Source: an uncultured Granulosicoccus sp. (GTDB taxonomy: Bacteria > Pseudomonadota > Gammaproteobacteria > Granulosicoccales > Granulosicoccaceae). From it: a stretch of DNA of 64,000 nucleotides. The DNA is taken from assembly GCA_947495035.1 (NCBI GenBank), contig CANLXI010000035.1:1-64000 (forward strand), in the 5' to 3' direction. This document shows positions 8,775 through 17,162 of the stretch, piece after piece (positions within the stretch are counted from its first letter, which is position 1; each line of letters opens with the position of its first letter). Made by a program: the position numbers and the translations under genes. Below the pieces are notes generated by a model. The model searched no databases. It saw only the letters and a program-made list of their open reading frames with translations, and had not been told where the DNA came from.

Positions 8775-8906
8775 ATTCAGCGAAAGCGTGATGCAGTATT
8801 CATATGCCAGGCGCGAGTCAGTTGGCGTCTGGAATGGAGGGTTTCTTGAGGACGCCCTGTCGGGTGGTGGGCAGGGTCTTGTGAGACTGATATGTTCCCG
8901 GAAACG

Positions 8907-8938
8907 GAAAAAGGCCTTCAGTGAAACACTGAAGGCCT
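8907..8938 (-). terminator. Intrinsic terminator of sRNA copy 2
   Basis: A 12-bp perfect stem (AGGCCTTCAGTG 8912-8923 with CACTGAAGGCCT 8927-8938, loop AAA) is followed on the minus strand by five T residues. Confidence 0.9.
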
Positions 8939-9125
8939 GGTGCCATCCTTGGCAGCGGTGGGATTGGCGTTGAGCGTCATTGCTCGTTCCAGCTCCGTCC
9001 ATGAGCTGGTGCTCATCCTGAGTATGCCGTTCCCACCTGCAACATCCTTTCTTCGGGTCTTCCTTGGCCTTGCTGCTAGAGACCGTTCGGATCCGTCCGA
9101 ACATTGCCACGATCTTCCCTGACCG
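8907..9125 (-). ncRNA. CsrB/RsmZ-like small RNA, copy 2
   Basis: Second predicted CsrA-sequestering RNA, about 220 nt. On the minus strand it begins near gtcagggaag and carries roughly ten GGA motifs, several exposed in hairpin loops: gttcggaCGGAtccgaac (7-bp perfect stem), ctcAGGATgag, plus linear aaGGAtg and caaGGAtgg sites. It ends at a 12-bp hairpin with a T-tract. A -10-like GACAAT occupies 9133-9138. It shares promoter, box, 5' end and several internal blocks (aggatgttgcagg) with copy 1 but little else, so the pair looks like an old tandem duplication retained by selection on GGA sites rather than on overall sequence. Confidence 0.75.
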
Positions 9126-9183
9126 CGATTGCATTGTCGGTAAATTCCGGCAGCTCTTCTATCGGAAAAGGCTTCTTCTCTTG

Positions 9184-9197
9184 TAGGAATTTTCTGA
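9184..9197 (-). promoter_or_regulatory. LetA/GacA-type upstream activating box, copy 2
   Basis: The sequence taggaattttctga matches the LetA consensus TNAGAAATTTCTNA at 10 of 12 fixed positions and lies about 59 bp upstream of the predicted sRNA start, mirroring copy 1. Confidence 0.65.
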
Positions 9198-9260
9198 TTG
9201 CGACAGAACTGTGATGGAGCTGACATCATATTTGTCAACAGGTCGTGGTTTCCCACCGCA

Positions 9261-9373
9261 CGGGGTCGGACCATGACTTTCGGGGTCGGACCATGAGCTC
9301 GAGAAATCGAGAATCAGCTCACAATTTGATCTGACGGGGTCGGACCATGAAAAGTGACGGGCTCGAAACATGA
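9261..9373. repeat. Interspersed 16-bp repeats (cggggtcggaccatga)
   Basis: Three exact copies at 9261-9276, 9281-9296 and 9335-9350 and one degenerate copy at 9358-9373. Related sequence in inverted orientation (tggtccgaccc) occurs in the 35-bp repeats at 9576-9645. Multiple subterminal repeats of this sort are typical of transposon ends such as those of IS21-like elements; no transposase is present between the two clusters. Confidence 0.7.
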
Positions 9374-9575
9374 AGCCGGGAAGCCGAAATCAGGCGTCGG
9401 TTCTGAGCTGAAGGGGAAATAGAGGCCATGAGGGCAATGCCCTGTGACTCACAGGGCATGCCTTTCGTCGTGTAGGACGGACCAACAACGAGCTCTGAGC
9501 GTTTAACAGGCCGAAATCAGGGCGTTTCTGCAGCAGATAGGGGTGAATTTGGTGCCGATTTTCACGAAAATGTAT

Positions 9576-9645
9576 GTTAAAACATGGCCTTATGGTGGTC
9601 CGACCCGTGGGTTAAAACATGGCCTTATGGTGGTCCGACCCGTGG
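9576..9645. repeat. 35-bp perfect direct repeat, two copies
   Basis: Two identical adjacent units (9576-9610 and 9611-9645) containing ggtggtccgacccgtgg, the inverted counterpart of the 9261-9373 repeats. The XRE gene stop codon follows immediately at 9647. The roughly 200 bp between the two clusters hold no credible gene. Confidence 0.85.
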
Positions 9646-9646
9646 G

Positions 9647-10387
9647 TTATGTGCGTTGGCGTTCCTGGTGGGTGAAGGCGGCGAATTGCCAGTGACGGAT
9701 GGCGAGCAACATGGTTGTACCGTGTTTCAGGTCTGTGTCCAGTTTGCGGTCATCATTGGCCAGGTCGTCGAACAGCGTGCCAGCAGCCTGCAGACGCTGT
9801 ACCAGCAGGTTGAAGGTGTGGTGGGAGATGTCGCCGCTGCGTGCAACCAACTCAGCGGTTTTGCCATTGAAATCGCCATCAAGGAACTCTCCCTGCACCT
9901 GATGCCGGAAATAACGCTCTATCGGTCCGTCCGGCTGCCAGTGAAAATTCGGGCTGATCAGGGGGCGAATCCGGTTGCCGGGTAGAAGCTCGGCGACTCG
10001 CATGCGATCCAGTTCTGCCAGTCGTTGTATGCACTCTGCCTCGGTGATGTTGTATTTGTCCAGTATCTGCTCGAAGCGCCAGTGGTTGACGACACAGTAG
10101 GCAACCAGCAGCAACTGGGGATCGCCCACCAGCCGCTCTTCCTGCTCAATGGTCAGCTGCTCCAGTACTTCCCGGCCTTGCCTCGCCAGGTTGGCAAGTT
10201 CAGAGAAGTCCAGTTCTAGGATTTCGCACAGTTCGTCGAGTCGTTTCAGCGTGAAGTTGCCATTGGCAAACATCTGCTTCACTGCCGACTCAGACAGGTT
10301 CAAGCGTGTAGCAATCTCTTTGTAAGCGATGCTGCGACGCTTGAGTTCCCTCTTGAGTGCGTCAACCAGTCGTCCTGATTGTTTCAT
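9647..10387 (-). CDS. XRE-family transcriptional regulator
   Basis: DNA-binding regulator of 246 residues. Residues about 5-60 form a Cro/C1-type helix-turn-helix (LKRRSIAYKEIATRLNLSE, then SAVKQMFANGNFTLKRLDEL), followed by an alpha-helical C-terminal part of about 180 residues without a recognised ligand domain. The start MKQSGRL at 10387 is preferred because the preceding 20 residues are unlike the family. It is divergent from the pspA-like gene at 10513, so it may control that operon; this is an inference from position. Downstream lies a cluster of 35-bp repeats. Confidence 0.8.
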   Translation of the reverse strand: MKQSGRLVDALKRELKRRSIAYKEIATRLNLSESAVKQMFANGNFTLKRLDELCEILELDFSELANLARQGREVLEQLTIEQEERLVGDPQLLLVAYCVVNHWRFEQILDKYNITEAECIQRLAELDRMRVAELLPGNRIRPLISPNFHWQPDGPIERYFRHQVQGEFLDGDFNGKTAELVARSGDISHHTFNLLVQRLQAAGTLFDDLANDDRKLDTDLKHGTTMLLAIRHWQFAAFTHQERQRT

Positions 10388-10512
10388 GACATCAAAGTGC
10401 TGAATTGTTGTACTGGATGGGTAGTTTAGCTGCACTTTTACGACCAAAGTTGTCTCATGCAGACCGATTGACGAGACTTCATCCTGCTTTCAACACCAAC
10501 GGAAGGATGGAC

Positions 10513-11172
10513 ATGAAGTTATTCACACGAATTTCAGCCACGCTCAATGCCGGCGCGGAATCGGCGGTCTCCCGCTTCGAGAACCATGAAGCGATTGCAG
10601 AGAGTGTATTGAAGTCGATTCGTCAGAATGCCTCGGAAGCCAGAGTGAGGCATCAACGAGTGGTCAGAGACGGGCAGGATCTGCGGCGTAGCATTCAAAA
10701 TCTGAATCAGCAGATCGAACAGTGGAGCAGCCGGGCAAGAGCGTGCGCAACGGATGATGAAAGTCGTGCATTGGCTTGCCTGGAGAGACGCGCCTCGTGT
10801 CGCAAGCAATTGGCGCAGGCGGAAGAGGCCTTGCGCCAGCACATGGCACTTGAGGCTCGTGCCAGTTCGGATCTGGAGAAAATGCAGACCAGATTGGAAC
10901 AGGTGACATTGCAGCGTAATCAACTGAGGTCGCGAGAATCGGTTGCCAAGGCGACCAGAGCATTGGATGCGGTTGATGGTCAAGGGTCTGCCGGAATCAA
11001 CGAACTGTTCGAACGCTGGGAGGTGGTCATTGGCGAGTCGGAAATTCTCAGTGAAGCGGCAGCTACCACAACGGACCCATTGGCGCGTGAATTCGAAAAC
11101 GAGGAACAGTGTGTTCAATTACGAGGTGAGTTGGAAGAGCTCCTGCACGGAGACTCTGATGACCATCAATGA
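10513..11172 (+). CDS. PspA/IM30-family protein
   Basis: Likely peripheral inner-membrane coiled-coil protein of the phage-shock-protein A family, 219 residues. Nearly the whole chain is heptad-rich helix (about 25-180) with the family-like opening MKLFTRISATLNAGAESAVSRFE and a short acidic tail. PspA proteins polymerise on membranes to preserve integrity under stress. The start ATG at 10513 has a GGAAGG ribosome-binding site 6 bp upstream. The 3' end overlaps the start of the following membrane-protein gene by 14 bp, so the two are translationally coupled. No PspB, PspC or PspF homologue is nearby. Confidence 0.75.
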   Translation: MKLFTRISATLNAGAESAVSRFENHEAIAESVLKSIRQNASEARVRHQRVVRDGQDLRRSIQNLNQQIEQWSSRARACATDDESRALACLERRASCRKQLAQAEEALRQHMALEARASSDLEKMQTRLEQVTLQRNQLRSRESVAKATRALDAVDGQGSAGINELFERWEVVIGESEILSEAAATTTDPLAREFENEEQCVQLRGELEELLHGDSDDHQ

Positions 11173-12736
11173 GAGCGAGTACACTGTCAAGTTGTCTCGC
11201 CGCCAGATGACGATGGAGGGACCCCACAGGCCAGATTTCATGACAGGGCCAGGTGAATTCGATTGTGAGGATGATCCTTCACAGGAAGTAGCGCAGGATG
11301 TTCACTCTGTTCTGGATGAAAACTGTACTGCCGATGTTCCCCCGAAGTCGGCAATCCTGCAGTCGATCATTCGTTCCATGGTTCGTACCTCTACACTGGC
11401 CGGAGCCATACGTTTCTGCGGTGCAGGCATGATTGTCTTTGCCCTGTCTCTGTTCCTGATGCAGGGAGTCGATGCGGCCAATGACCTGCAGCGATTTTTG
11501 CTGTTGCTGATTCAGACTACCTTGCTGGGAGCCTCCGGGTTTGCAGTCGGATATCTTCTGAAGGAACCCAGAGGTGCCAGAGTATTCTTTTTAATTGCAC
11601 TGATGTCGATACCGGCCAATCTGGCTGTGTTGGGGGGCATGATCTATTCTGTTGTGCATGCCGGGGAGTTGACGACACACTATCCGGAATATGCAAACTG
11701 GCACGCCAGTAATCTGGTCGAGATACTGACAGCGATGGCCTCGGGTGCCGTTGTACTTGCCCCGATGGCGTTTTTCGCGTTTTCCGTATTTGCTCGACAA
11801 TCGCGGGTCTGGCTCACCGTCGCCTACCTTCTGGGCTCCACAGTTCTGCTGTTGCCTGTGCGAAGCATGCTCCCGGCAACCCTCATTGCAGCATTGCTTG
11901 CCACGGCGCTGATCCTGCTGATTCGGCGACATGGCTCTTCTCGGGACAAGGTCATGACGGGGGAAGAAAGACTCGCCAGGCTGCTGTTGTTCTTTCCACC
12001 TGTGTTGATACTTGCTCGCTCGGCGACGCTGTACGCCAGTGAGTTCAGCATGCTGGTGTCGCTGTTCAGTATCGTTTATCTGTTAATGAGGTTCTGCTGC
12101 AAACAGTGGCATTCACCATCGTGGTTCGCCAATTCTGTCCACCTGCTTACTGCCCTGGCTGCAACTTGCCTGGCTGGCTTGTACAGTTCTCTGCTGGCAA
12201 TTGGGCACATCAATACCTCAGTCAATCTGTCATTCTGTCTCATCCTGGGAGCCTTGTTGCTGGACTTGTCGAGACAGGTGTCGAGTTCATCGGTTCGCTG
12301 GTGGATACACGTCGGGTGGGCGCTACTCTGTATCCCTGCGCTGTTCAGCTATCAACTGTTCCTGGGCGGTGCAAGCTCGCTGGTAGTGACGCTGTTGATT
12401 GGAGTACTGATCGTGGGCTCCGGCGTCATGACCAGACGTCGACTGGTCACTGCCGTTGGTATATTGGCGCTTCTGGGCAGCGTGCTACTGCAAGGGAGGT
12501 ATATGACTCACATGCTGATGACCAGCAACTGGATGACACTGGCTCTGGTGGGTGCTGTGATAGTAGTGACAGGTTCCTTGATAGAACGTTATGGTGTTTC
12601 CGGGAAGCTTGGATTGCAGGCGTGGTTGAACAGGCCGGAATCAACACAAATGTGTCAGTCGTCATTCACGGAATCGAAAGATGTCAGGCTCGCCTTGAAG
12701 CAGAATGATGAGAAACGACGGGACATGGCAGCCTGA
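11159..12736 (+). CDS. Polytopic membrane protein of unknown function, coupled to PspA-like gene
   Basis: Protein of 525 residues that I do not recognise at family level. The first ~70 residues are soluble and acidic; from about residue 75 to 480 there are some 12 hydrophobic segments; the C-terminal ~45 residues are charged (NRPESTQMC onward). The late LALVGAVIVVTGSLIERYG block resembles the last helix of DUF2157/DUF4401-like membrane proteins. The start at 11159 lies inside the pspA-like gene; the upstream in-frame stretch reads through pspA in another frame and is not used. Its coupling to a PspA-like gene suggests a membrane-stress role or a membrane anchor for the PspA-like protein. An intrinsic-type hairpin follows the stop. 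Confidence 0.7.
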   Translation: MTINESEYTVKLSRRQMTMEGPHRPDFMTGPGEFDCEDDPSQEVAQDVHSVLDENCTADVPPKSAILQSIIRSMVRTSTLAGAIRFCGAGMIVFALSLFLMQGVDAANDLQRFLLLLIQTTLLGASGFAVGYLLKEPRGARVFFLIALMSIPANLAVLGGMIYSVVHAGELTTHYPEYANWHASNLVEILTAMASGAVVLAPMAFFAFSVFARQSRVWLTVAYLLGSTVLLLPVRSMLPATLIAALLATALILLIRRHGSSRDKVMTGEERLARLLLFFPPVLILARSATLYASEFSMLVSLFSIVYLLMRFCCKQWHSPSWFANSVHLLTALAATCLAGLYSSLLAIGHINTSVNLSFCLILGALLLDLSRQVSSSSVRWWIHVGWALLCIPALFSYQLFLGGASSLVVTLLIGVLIVGSGVMTRRRLVTAVGILALLGSVLLQGRYMTHMLMTSNWMTLALVGAVIVVTGSLIERYGVSGKLGLQAWLNRPESTQMCQSSFTESKDVRLALKQNDEKRRDMAA

Positions 12737-12757
12737 ATGCCAGTTCTGAACATTCAG

Positions 12758-12792
12758 GGGAGACACACTCACAATGGTTGTGTCTCCCTTGT
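12758..12792 (+). terminator. Hairpin terminator after the PspA-like operon
   Basis: A 10-bp perfect stem (GGGAGACACA 12758-12767 with TGTGTCTCCC 12779-12788) followed by ttgttcg. The T-tract is weak. It lies 20 bp after the membrane-protein stop codon and before the convergent hydrolase gene. Confidence 0.65.
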
Positions 12793-12840
12793 TCGTTTGC
12801 CAGAACCTGGCGTGTAGCCGGATTACTGTCTGGTCGTGCC

Positions 12841-13815
12841 TTACAGCATCATCTGGTAACTGGTGGGTACATAGCGATACCCACCTTCACCACGAGTTTC
12901 CACATAGCCCATTCCGGGAAACGGCATGTGATAACCCACGAAAGGCACCTTGTCGGTAGCAAGCATGTCGAATACCGTTTTCCTGGTCGCTGCTGCCTTG
13001 GCCTTGTCCATGTCGAATTTCACTTCCCATTCGGGGTAGGCCAGTGACCAGACGTAATGATTGGCCGTGTCTGCAACCAGAGCAAGCTGTCTGCCGCCGG
13101 ATTCAAGCATGTACATCATGTGCCCTGGCGTGTGGCCGGCTGCTGACATACCGGTTATACCGGAAATGACCGAGTCACCATCTCCGATGAACTCCATCTT
13201 CTCCGCCAGCGGCTGAACCTTGGCCTTGAATCCCTCGTTATCCATCTTGGCCCAGGCGTCGTATTCGACCTGACCGGTCACATATCGGGCATTGGCGAAG
13301 GTGGGTGTCCCGTCATCCCCGGCCAAGCCACCGATGTGATCTCCGTGCATGTGCGTAATGACCACGACAGTCACTTCATCGGGTGATATGCCGGCTGCCG
13401 CCAAAGGTGCCGTGATGCCGGCGGGGTTCAATCCGGTGTCGAAGAGAATGACATCGGTGCCACTTCGGACCACGGTGGGTGTGAAGAAGAATTGCGCCTT
13501 GTCGGTTGGCAGAAAATTGGCTTCGCTGACGGTCTGAAACTCTTCTTCGGAAACGTTCATGCCAAAAATGTTTTGCGGTGCGTCTACCGTGCGAGTTCCT
13601 GCCAACAACGTGGATACTTCGAGGTCTCCCATCGTGAAAGTATTCTTGATCGCATTGGGCTGAGCCTCACTGGCGTGGCCATCAGCATGCGCGTCTTTCA
13701 GGCCGGCAAACACTGTGGCGGTAACTGGCAAGGCCACTGAGGCCGCCAACATCCGTCTGCGACTGATAACGGGCTGGGTCTGCAGCGTGGTGGAAGTCAG
13801 GTGTTTGGTCGTCAT
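12841..13815 (-). CDS. Tat-exported metallo-beta-lactamase-fold hydrolase
   Basis: Periplasmic zinc hydrolase of the metallo-beta-lactamase fold, 324 residues. The N-terminus MTTKHLTST is followed by a twin-arginine motif SRRRMLAAS and a hydrophobic stretch ending in AHA, a Tat signal. Zinc-site motifs: THMHGDHIGG, GHTPGHMMY, ALVADTANH and the C-terminal GYHMPFPG. The start at 13815 is used because GGAG lies about 9 bp upstream. The fold includes quorum-quenching lactonases, arylsulfatases and others, so the substrate cannot be given. It stands alone, convergent with the PspA-like operon. Confidence 0.82.
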   Translation of the reverse strand: MTTKHLTSTTLQTQPVISRRRMLAASVALPVTATVFAGLKDAHADGHASEAQPNAIKNTFTMGDLEVSTLLAGTRTVDAPQNIFGMNVSEEEFQTVSEANFLPTDKAQFFFTPTVVRSGTDVILFDTGLNPAGITAPLAAAGISPDEVTVVVITHMHGDHIGGLAGDDGTPTFANARYVTGQVEYDAWAKMDNEGFKAKVQPLAEKMEFIGDGDSVISGITGMSAAGHTPGHMMYMLESGGRQLALVADTANHYVWSLAYPEWEVKFDMDKAKAAATRKTVFDMLATDKVPFVGYHMPFPGMGYVETRGEGGYRYVPTSYQMML

Positions 13816-14218
13816 CTGCTTGTTCTCCATCAGGATGTTGTCTGTAGGTCGGAAAATTGTCGCACAGGTGGGGCAATCCTGATCGTATACGGCAATCACG
13901 TGATGGCAGATGATCAGAATAGCTCGCTGACCGCTTTGACAATGAAATGGCAGAATGATTCTGCAGACCTTTGCGATAGTTGCGTCAGGCGGGGTATGAA
14001 CGATTCTGGTGAATCGGGTGAATCGGGTGAATCGGGTGAATCGGGTGAATCGGGTGGTTCGGTCGATTCGGGTAGATCAGGTGCTTCCCGCGCTCGACGA
14101 CATTCACTCGCCTCTGTTGAAGTGTATGTCTCGAATGAATTGCGGGCGCATGAGCGACCTGGTGCCCTTCCGGCATGCCAGTTTAGACTGTGACGTTACT
14201 TTCGGAGTGGCAGTAGAA
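13816..14218. repeat. Gap with 9-bp tandem repeats (gaatcgggt) upstream of DmpA-like gene
   Basis: Five perfect copies of gaatcgggt at 14011-14055, flanked by degenerate units (14002-14010 and to about 14082). Reading frames cross the array in both directions but give low-complexity products (NRVNRV and IHPIHP), so I regard it as non-coding. It lies 140 bp upstream of the DmpA-like start. The rest of the gap should hold the divergent promoters. Confidence 0.8.
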
Positions 14219-15271
14219 ATGCGAAGAGCAATTACTGATCGGTGCTGGTGGCGTTTGCCGACGGGCAAAGACAATACGATTGCCGATGTCGCGGGCGTTA
14301 GCGTCGGTGAGGTGTCGATATATGACGAAGAGACCGTTTGCACCGGAGTGACGGCTGTACTGCCCCATGGCGGGAACCTCTATCGGAGGCCGGTACCTGC
14401 CGGTGCCAGTGTAATCAATGGATTTGGCAAGAGCATGGGACTGATTCAGTTGCAGGAGCTGGGTGAGATCGAATCTCCGATTCTCCTGACCAACACGTTT
14501 GCTGTACCGGTTTGTACCAGTGCATTGACCAAACGGGCTATCGAGAGAAATCCGGAGATAGGCCGTTCCGGCGCGACCGTCAACCCGCTGGTGCTGGAAT
14601 GCAATGATGGGCAGGTCAATGACATCCAGGCATTCGCCGTGTGCGAGAAAGATGCAATGAGGGCACTGGATACGGCGAGTACGACTGTCAGGCAAGGCAC
14701 GGTGGGAGCCGGAAGCGGTATGCGTACTTTCGGTTTTGCCGGAGGTATCGGTTCAGCATCCAGAATCGTCGAACTGCCAGGCGGCAGCTCGTTCACCCTG
14801 GGCGTTCTGGTGCTGTCGAACTTCGGGCAGCCATCCCGATTGCGGGTATTCGGCAAGCACGTGCCGATTGAAAAAGGCGATTTGCAGGAGGGTCGGGAGC
14901 CGTCGGAGAAAGGCTCGATCATCGTGCTGATGGCAAGCGATGCGCCGTTGGACGCACGGCAGTTGACACGGCTGAGTCGTCGAAGTGGTGCCGCTCTTGG
15001 CAGCCTGGGAAGCTGTTATGGGCATGGCAGCGGAGATATCGCGGTGGCTTTCTCAACGGCCAATGTGATTGAGCGTGGAACACAGGATGTTCATTCGACC
15101 AGTCGTCTTTGCGAGACTCGAATGGATGCGTTCTTCAATGCGGCTGTTGAAGGCACCGAGGAGGCGATTCTCAATGCTCTGTGGCATGCCGAACCGCGTG
15201 TCGGCTACGATGGTTCAGTGCTGCCGTCATTCAGAGAGGCGTGGCACGAAGCGTCAGGTGGGGAGACTTGA
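14219..15271 (+). CDS. P1-family (DmpA/BapA-type) aminopeptidase
   Basis: Self-processing N-terminal-nucleophile hydrolase of peptidase family S58, 350 residues. DmpA-like enzymes split autocatalytically just before a Ser that becomes the nucleophile; here the KGSIIVLMASDAPL block places the cut between Gly232 and Ser233. The N-terminal NTIADVAGVSVG block, VLPHGGN, GFGKSMGLIQLQELGEIESP and the Gly-rich GAGSGMRTFGFAGGIGSAS blocks match the family. Family members cleave N-terminal D-amino acids or beta-amino acids. No signal peptide. The start at ATG 14219 gives MRRAITDR directly before the conserved region; longer in-frame translation reads through the 9-bp repeat array. Confidence 0.88.
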   Translation: MRRAITDRCWWRLPTGKDNTIADVAGVSVGEVSIYDEETVCTGVTAVLPHGGNLYRRPVPAGASVINGFGKSMGLIQLQELGEIESPILLTNTFAVPVCTSALTKRAIERNPEIGRSGATVNPLVLECNDGQVNDIQAFAVCEKDAMRALDTASTTVRQGTVGAGSGMRTFGFAGGIGSASRIVELPGGSSFTLGVLVLSNFGQPSRLRVFGKHVPIEKGDLQEGREPSEKGSIIVLMASDAPLDARQLTRLSRRSGAALGSLGSCYGHGSGDIAVAFSTANVIERGTQDVHSTSRLCETRMDAFFNAAVEGTEEAILNALWHAEPRVGYDGSVLPSFREAWHEASGGET

Positions 15272-15329
15272 GCGCATCGTGAGGTATCCGCCCAGCCCAA
15301 ACCAGGCGGAGCGATTACCATGGCACCCC

Positions 15330-15983
15330 TCAATCGGGTTGATAGGCCTGATCGAAGAATCGTTGCTCGAGCGCGACGGTGCGACTGAAGATATCCTCGA
15401 CATGAGATTGCTCTGTGTCGTCGAGTGTGGCCCATACGGTATCCAGCTGTGTTCGCAGGTAGCTCACGACGCCTTCGAAATCAGGTCCAGCATGCAGGCT
15501 TATCCATTCGGCAAAATAGAAGGGTAATGTATCGGCCGGCGGGTTGAATGGTGTTGCCCACTCCAGATAGCTCCATTCGGCAACAACCAGCACCGCGATC
15601 ATGCGAGCGTAAGAGCCCGACAATCGTGCCTCTGTCATTATGGCCTGAAAATCCTGCGTGACTGACCAAAGCTGCGGATGTCTCCAGCGTTCTTCACTGA
15701 CGCCCAGAGCGTCGAACGAGCGCAGGAAATAGGTGTTCTCGGGACCGGTAATGACGGCCAGAAACTGCGCCAGCGGCACAGAATCCTTCAGTGTGGGTGC
15801 GTGCGCGATGGCAGTTGCGGCCAGACGAACGAAACCGTCGATGAAGGAATAGTCCTGAATCAGGTATTCGGCCATCCGGGCATTGGGGAGGGAGCCTTCG
15901 GCAAGCTCCCTGCAGAAGGCGTGTTGTGCGATGGATTGCCAGGCAGTGGCATTCGATTGCTGCAGAACGTGTGTGGGGGACAT
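15330..15983 (-). CDS. TenA-family protein (class lacking the active-site Cys)
   Basis: Haem-oxygenase-like all-helical protein of the TenA/thiaminase II family, 217 residues, normally salvaging thiamin pyrimidine. Family blocks seen: AFCRELAEGSLP, EYLIQDYSFIDGFVR, and the internal helix IAVLVVAEWSYLEWA. In classical TenA that helix carries the catalytic Cys (PCxWxYxE type); here the place is taken by Val/Ala, so it belongs to the Cys-less TenA_E-like class, which can have other substrates. Start MSPTHVLQQ at 15983 is preferred over the first Met. It is convergent with the DmpA-like gene, 58 bp apart. Confidence 0.82.
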   Translation of the reverse strand: MSPTHVLQQSNATAWQSIAQHAFCRELAEGSLPNARMAEYLIQDYSFIDGFVRLAATAIAHAPTLKDSVPLAQFLAVITGPENTYFLRSFDALGVSEERWRHPQLWSVTQDFQAIMTEARLSGSYARMIAVLVVAEWSYLEWATPFNPPADTLPFYFAEWISLHAGPDFEGVVSYLRTQLDTVWATLDDTEQSHVEDIFSRTVALEQRFFDQAYQPD

Positions 15984-16139
15984 GGAATGTTCGAGGAGCG
16001 CGTCAGGTACCGGCATCAACGATACGCTGACGGTTGAGGGAAGATTTGCTTTCGGTGAGTATCAGAATACCAGTCCTTATCTGTTGGAGGAACCAGCAGG
16101 AGAGCGGTCGCAGCGCGATACCCATGCTGTCGACATTCT

Positions 16140-17159
16140 TCAATCTACACTGCCATGGTCCTGCTGGAACATCTCGACATGACTACCCACTTCATCGATA
16201 TCATCCTTGAATCTTGCCAGATGAAGGACGGCATCTCCCTCATGGACCACCGGTAGTTCCATTCTGCCAATGATGACACCGTCGTGCAGAGAGCGGATCT
16301 CGTGGCGAGTGCCTTCGGAAGCGGATGCGATATGTCCCACGATATCGCCCTTGGACACCTGTGCTCCGAGACCGACATCGGCTCGGAACATGCCACTCTC
16401 CGGTGCTCTGATCCAGCGGCTGCTGCGAGCGACAAAGGGATCTTTCACCTTGCCTCGGGAAGCACGAGTGGCAGGCAGCATGTCCAGTGCTCGCATGACG
16501 TTCAGGATGCCGCTGACACCGGCGCGGATTGCCATGTCGTTGTAACGAAGTGCCTCACCTGCCTCATAGAGCAGGGTTGGGATACCCATTTCACTGGCAG
16601 ACCCGCGCAGGGAGCCGTCGCGCACTGATGAATTGAGCATCACCGGAACACCGAACTGTCTGGCCAGTCGTTCGGTTTCAGGGTCGTCCAGATCTGCCCG
16701 GATCTGCGGCAGATTGGTACGATGACCCGAGCCGGTGTGCAGATCGATGCCATGAGTGCATACGGACACGATTTCCTGAATGAACAATTTTGCGAGGCGA
16801 GCAGCCAGAGATCCGTTGTCCGATCCCGGAAATACCCGATTCAGGTCGCGGCGATCGGGCAGGTAGCGGCTGACGTGTATCAGGCCGTAGGCATTCACCA
16901 CGGGAACAGCAATGAGTGTCCCCTTTATCCTGCTCAGTGTTCTGGATGCCAATACCTGACGGATGATCTCGATGCCATTGAGTTCGTCCCCATGAATGGC
17001 AGCGCTGACGAACAGTACCGGGCCGCTACGCTTGCCATGCAGTACATGCACCGGCATGTAGATGCCAGTCTGTGAGCTCAGGTCAGGCATGGGCAGATTG
17101 ATCAAACGCCTGTCGCCGGCAGCGATTTCGTTACCAGCCAGAATGAACGGATCTCTCAT
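16140..17159 (-). CDS. Succinylglutamate desuccinylase/aspartoacylase-family hydrolase
   Basis: Zinc-dependent deacylase or carboxypeptidase-fold enzyme, 339 residues. Zinc ligands appear in AAIHGDELNG (His, Glu) and GIDLHTGSG (His); the catalytic Glu is in LLYEAGEA (about residue 214). The C-terminal ~90 residues (RAPESGMFRADVGLGAQVSKGD onward) form the lipoyl-like beta-barrel domain found in the uncharacterised bacterial branch. The exact acyl-amino-acid substrate is unknown. It begins 3 bp after the stop of a small ORF that itself overlaps the lysR stop, so the LysR regulator is in the same operon. Confidence 0.85.
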   Translation of the reverse strand: MRDPFILAGNEIAAGDRRLINLPMPDLSSQTGIYMPVHVLHGKRSGPVLFVSAAIHGDELNGIEIIRQVLASRTLSRIKGTLIAVPVVNAYGLIHVSRYLPDRRDLNRVFPGSDNGSLAARLAKLFIQEIVSVCTHGIDLHTGSGHRTNLPQIRADLDDPETERLARQFGVPVMLNSSVRDGSLRGSASEMGIPTLLYEAGEALRYNDMAIRAGVSGILNVMRALDMLPATRASRGKVKDPFVARSSRWIRAPESGMFRADVGLGAQVSKGDIVGHIASASEGTRHEIRSLHDGVIIGRMELPVVHEGDAVLHLARFKDDIDEVGSHVEMFQQDHGSVD

Positions 17160-17162
17160 TTA

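Noticed and set aside
8515..9274. Minus-strand ORFs at 8515-8733, 8736-9134 and 8918-9274
   Set aside because: They run through terminators and promoter boxes of the predicted sRNAs; the two copies diverge without codon-like conservation.
14009..14218. N-terminal extension of the DmpA-like protein through NRVNRV repeats
   Set aside because: It is not homologous to the family N-terminus; GTG start in a repeat array.
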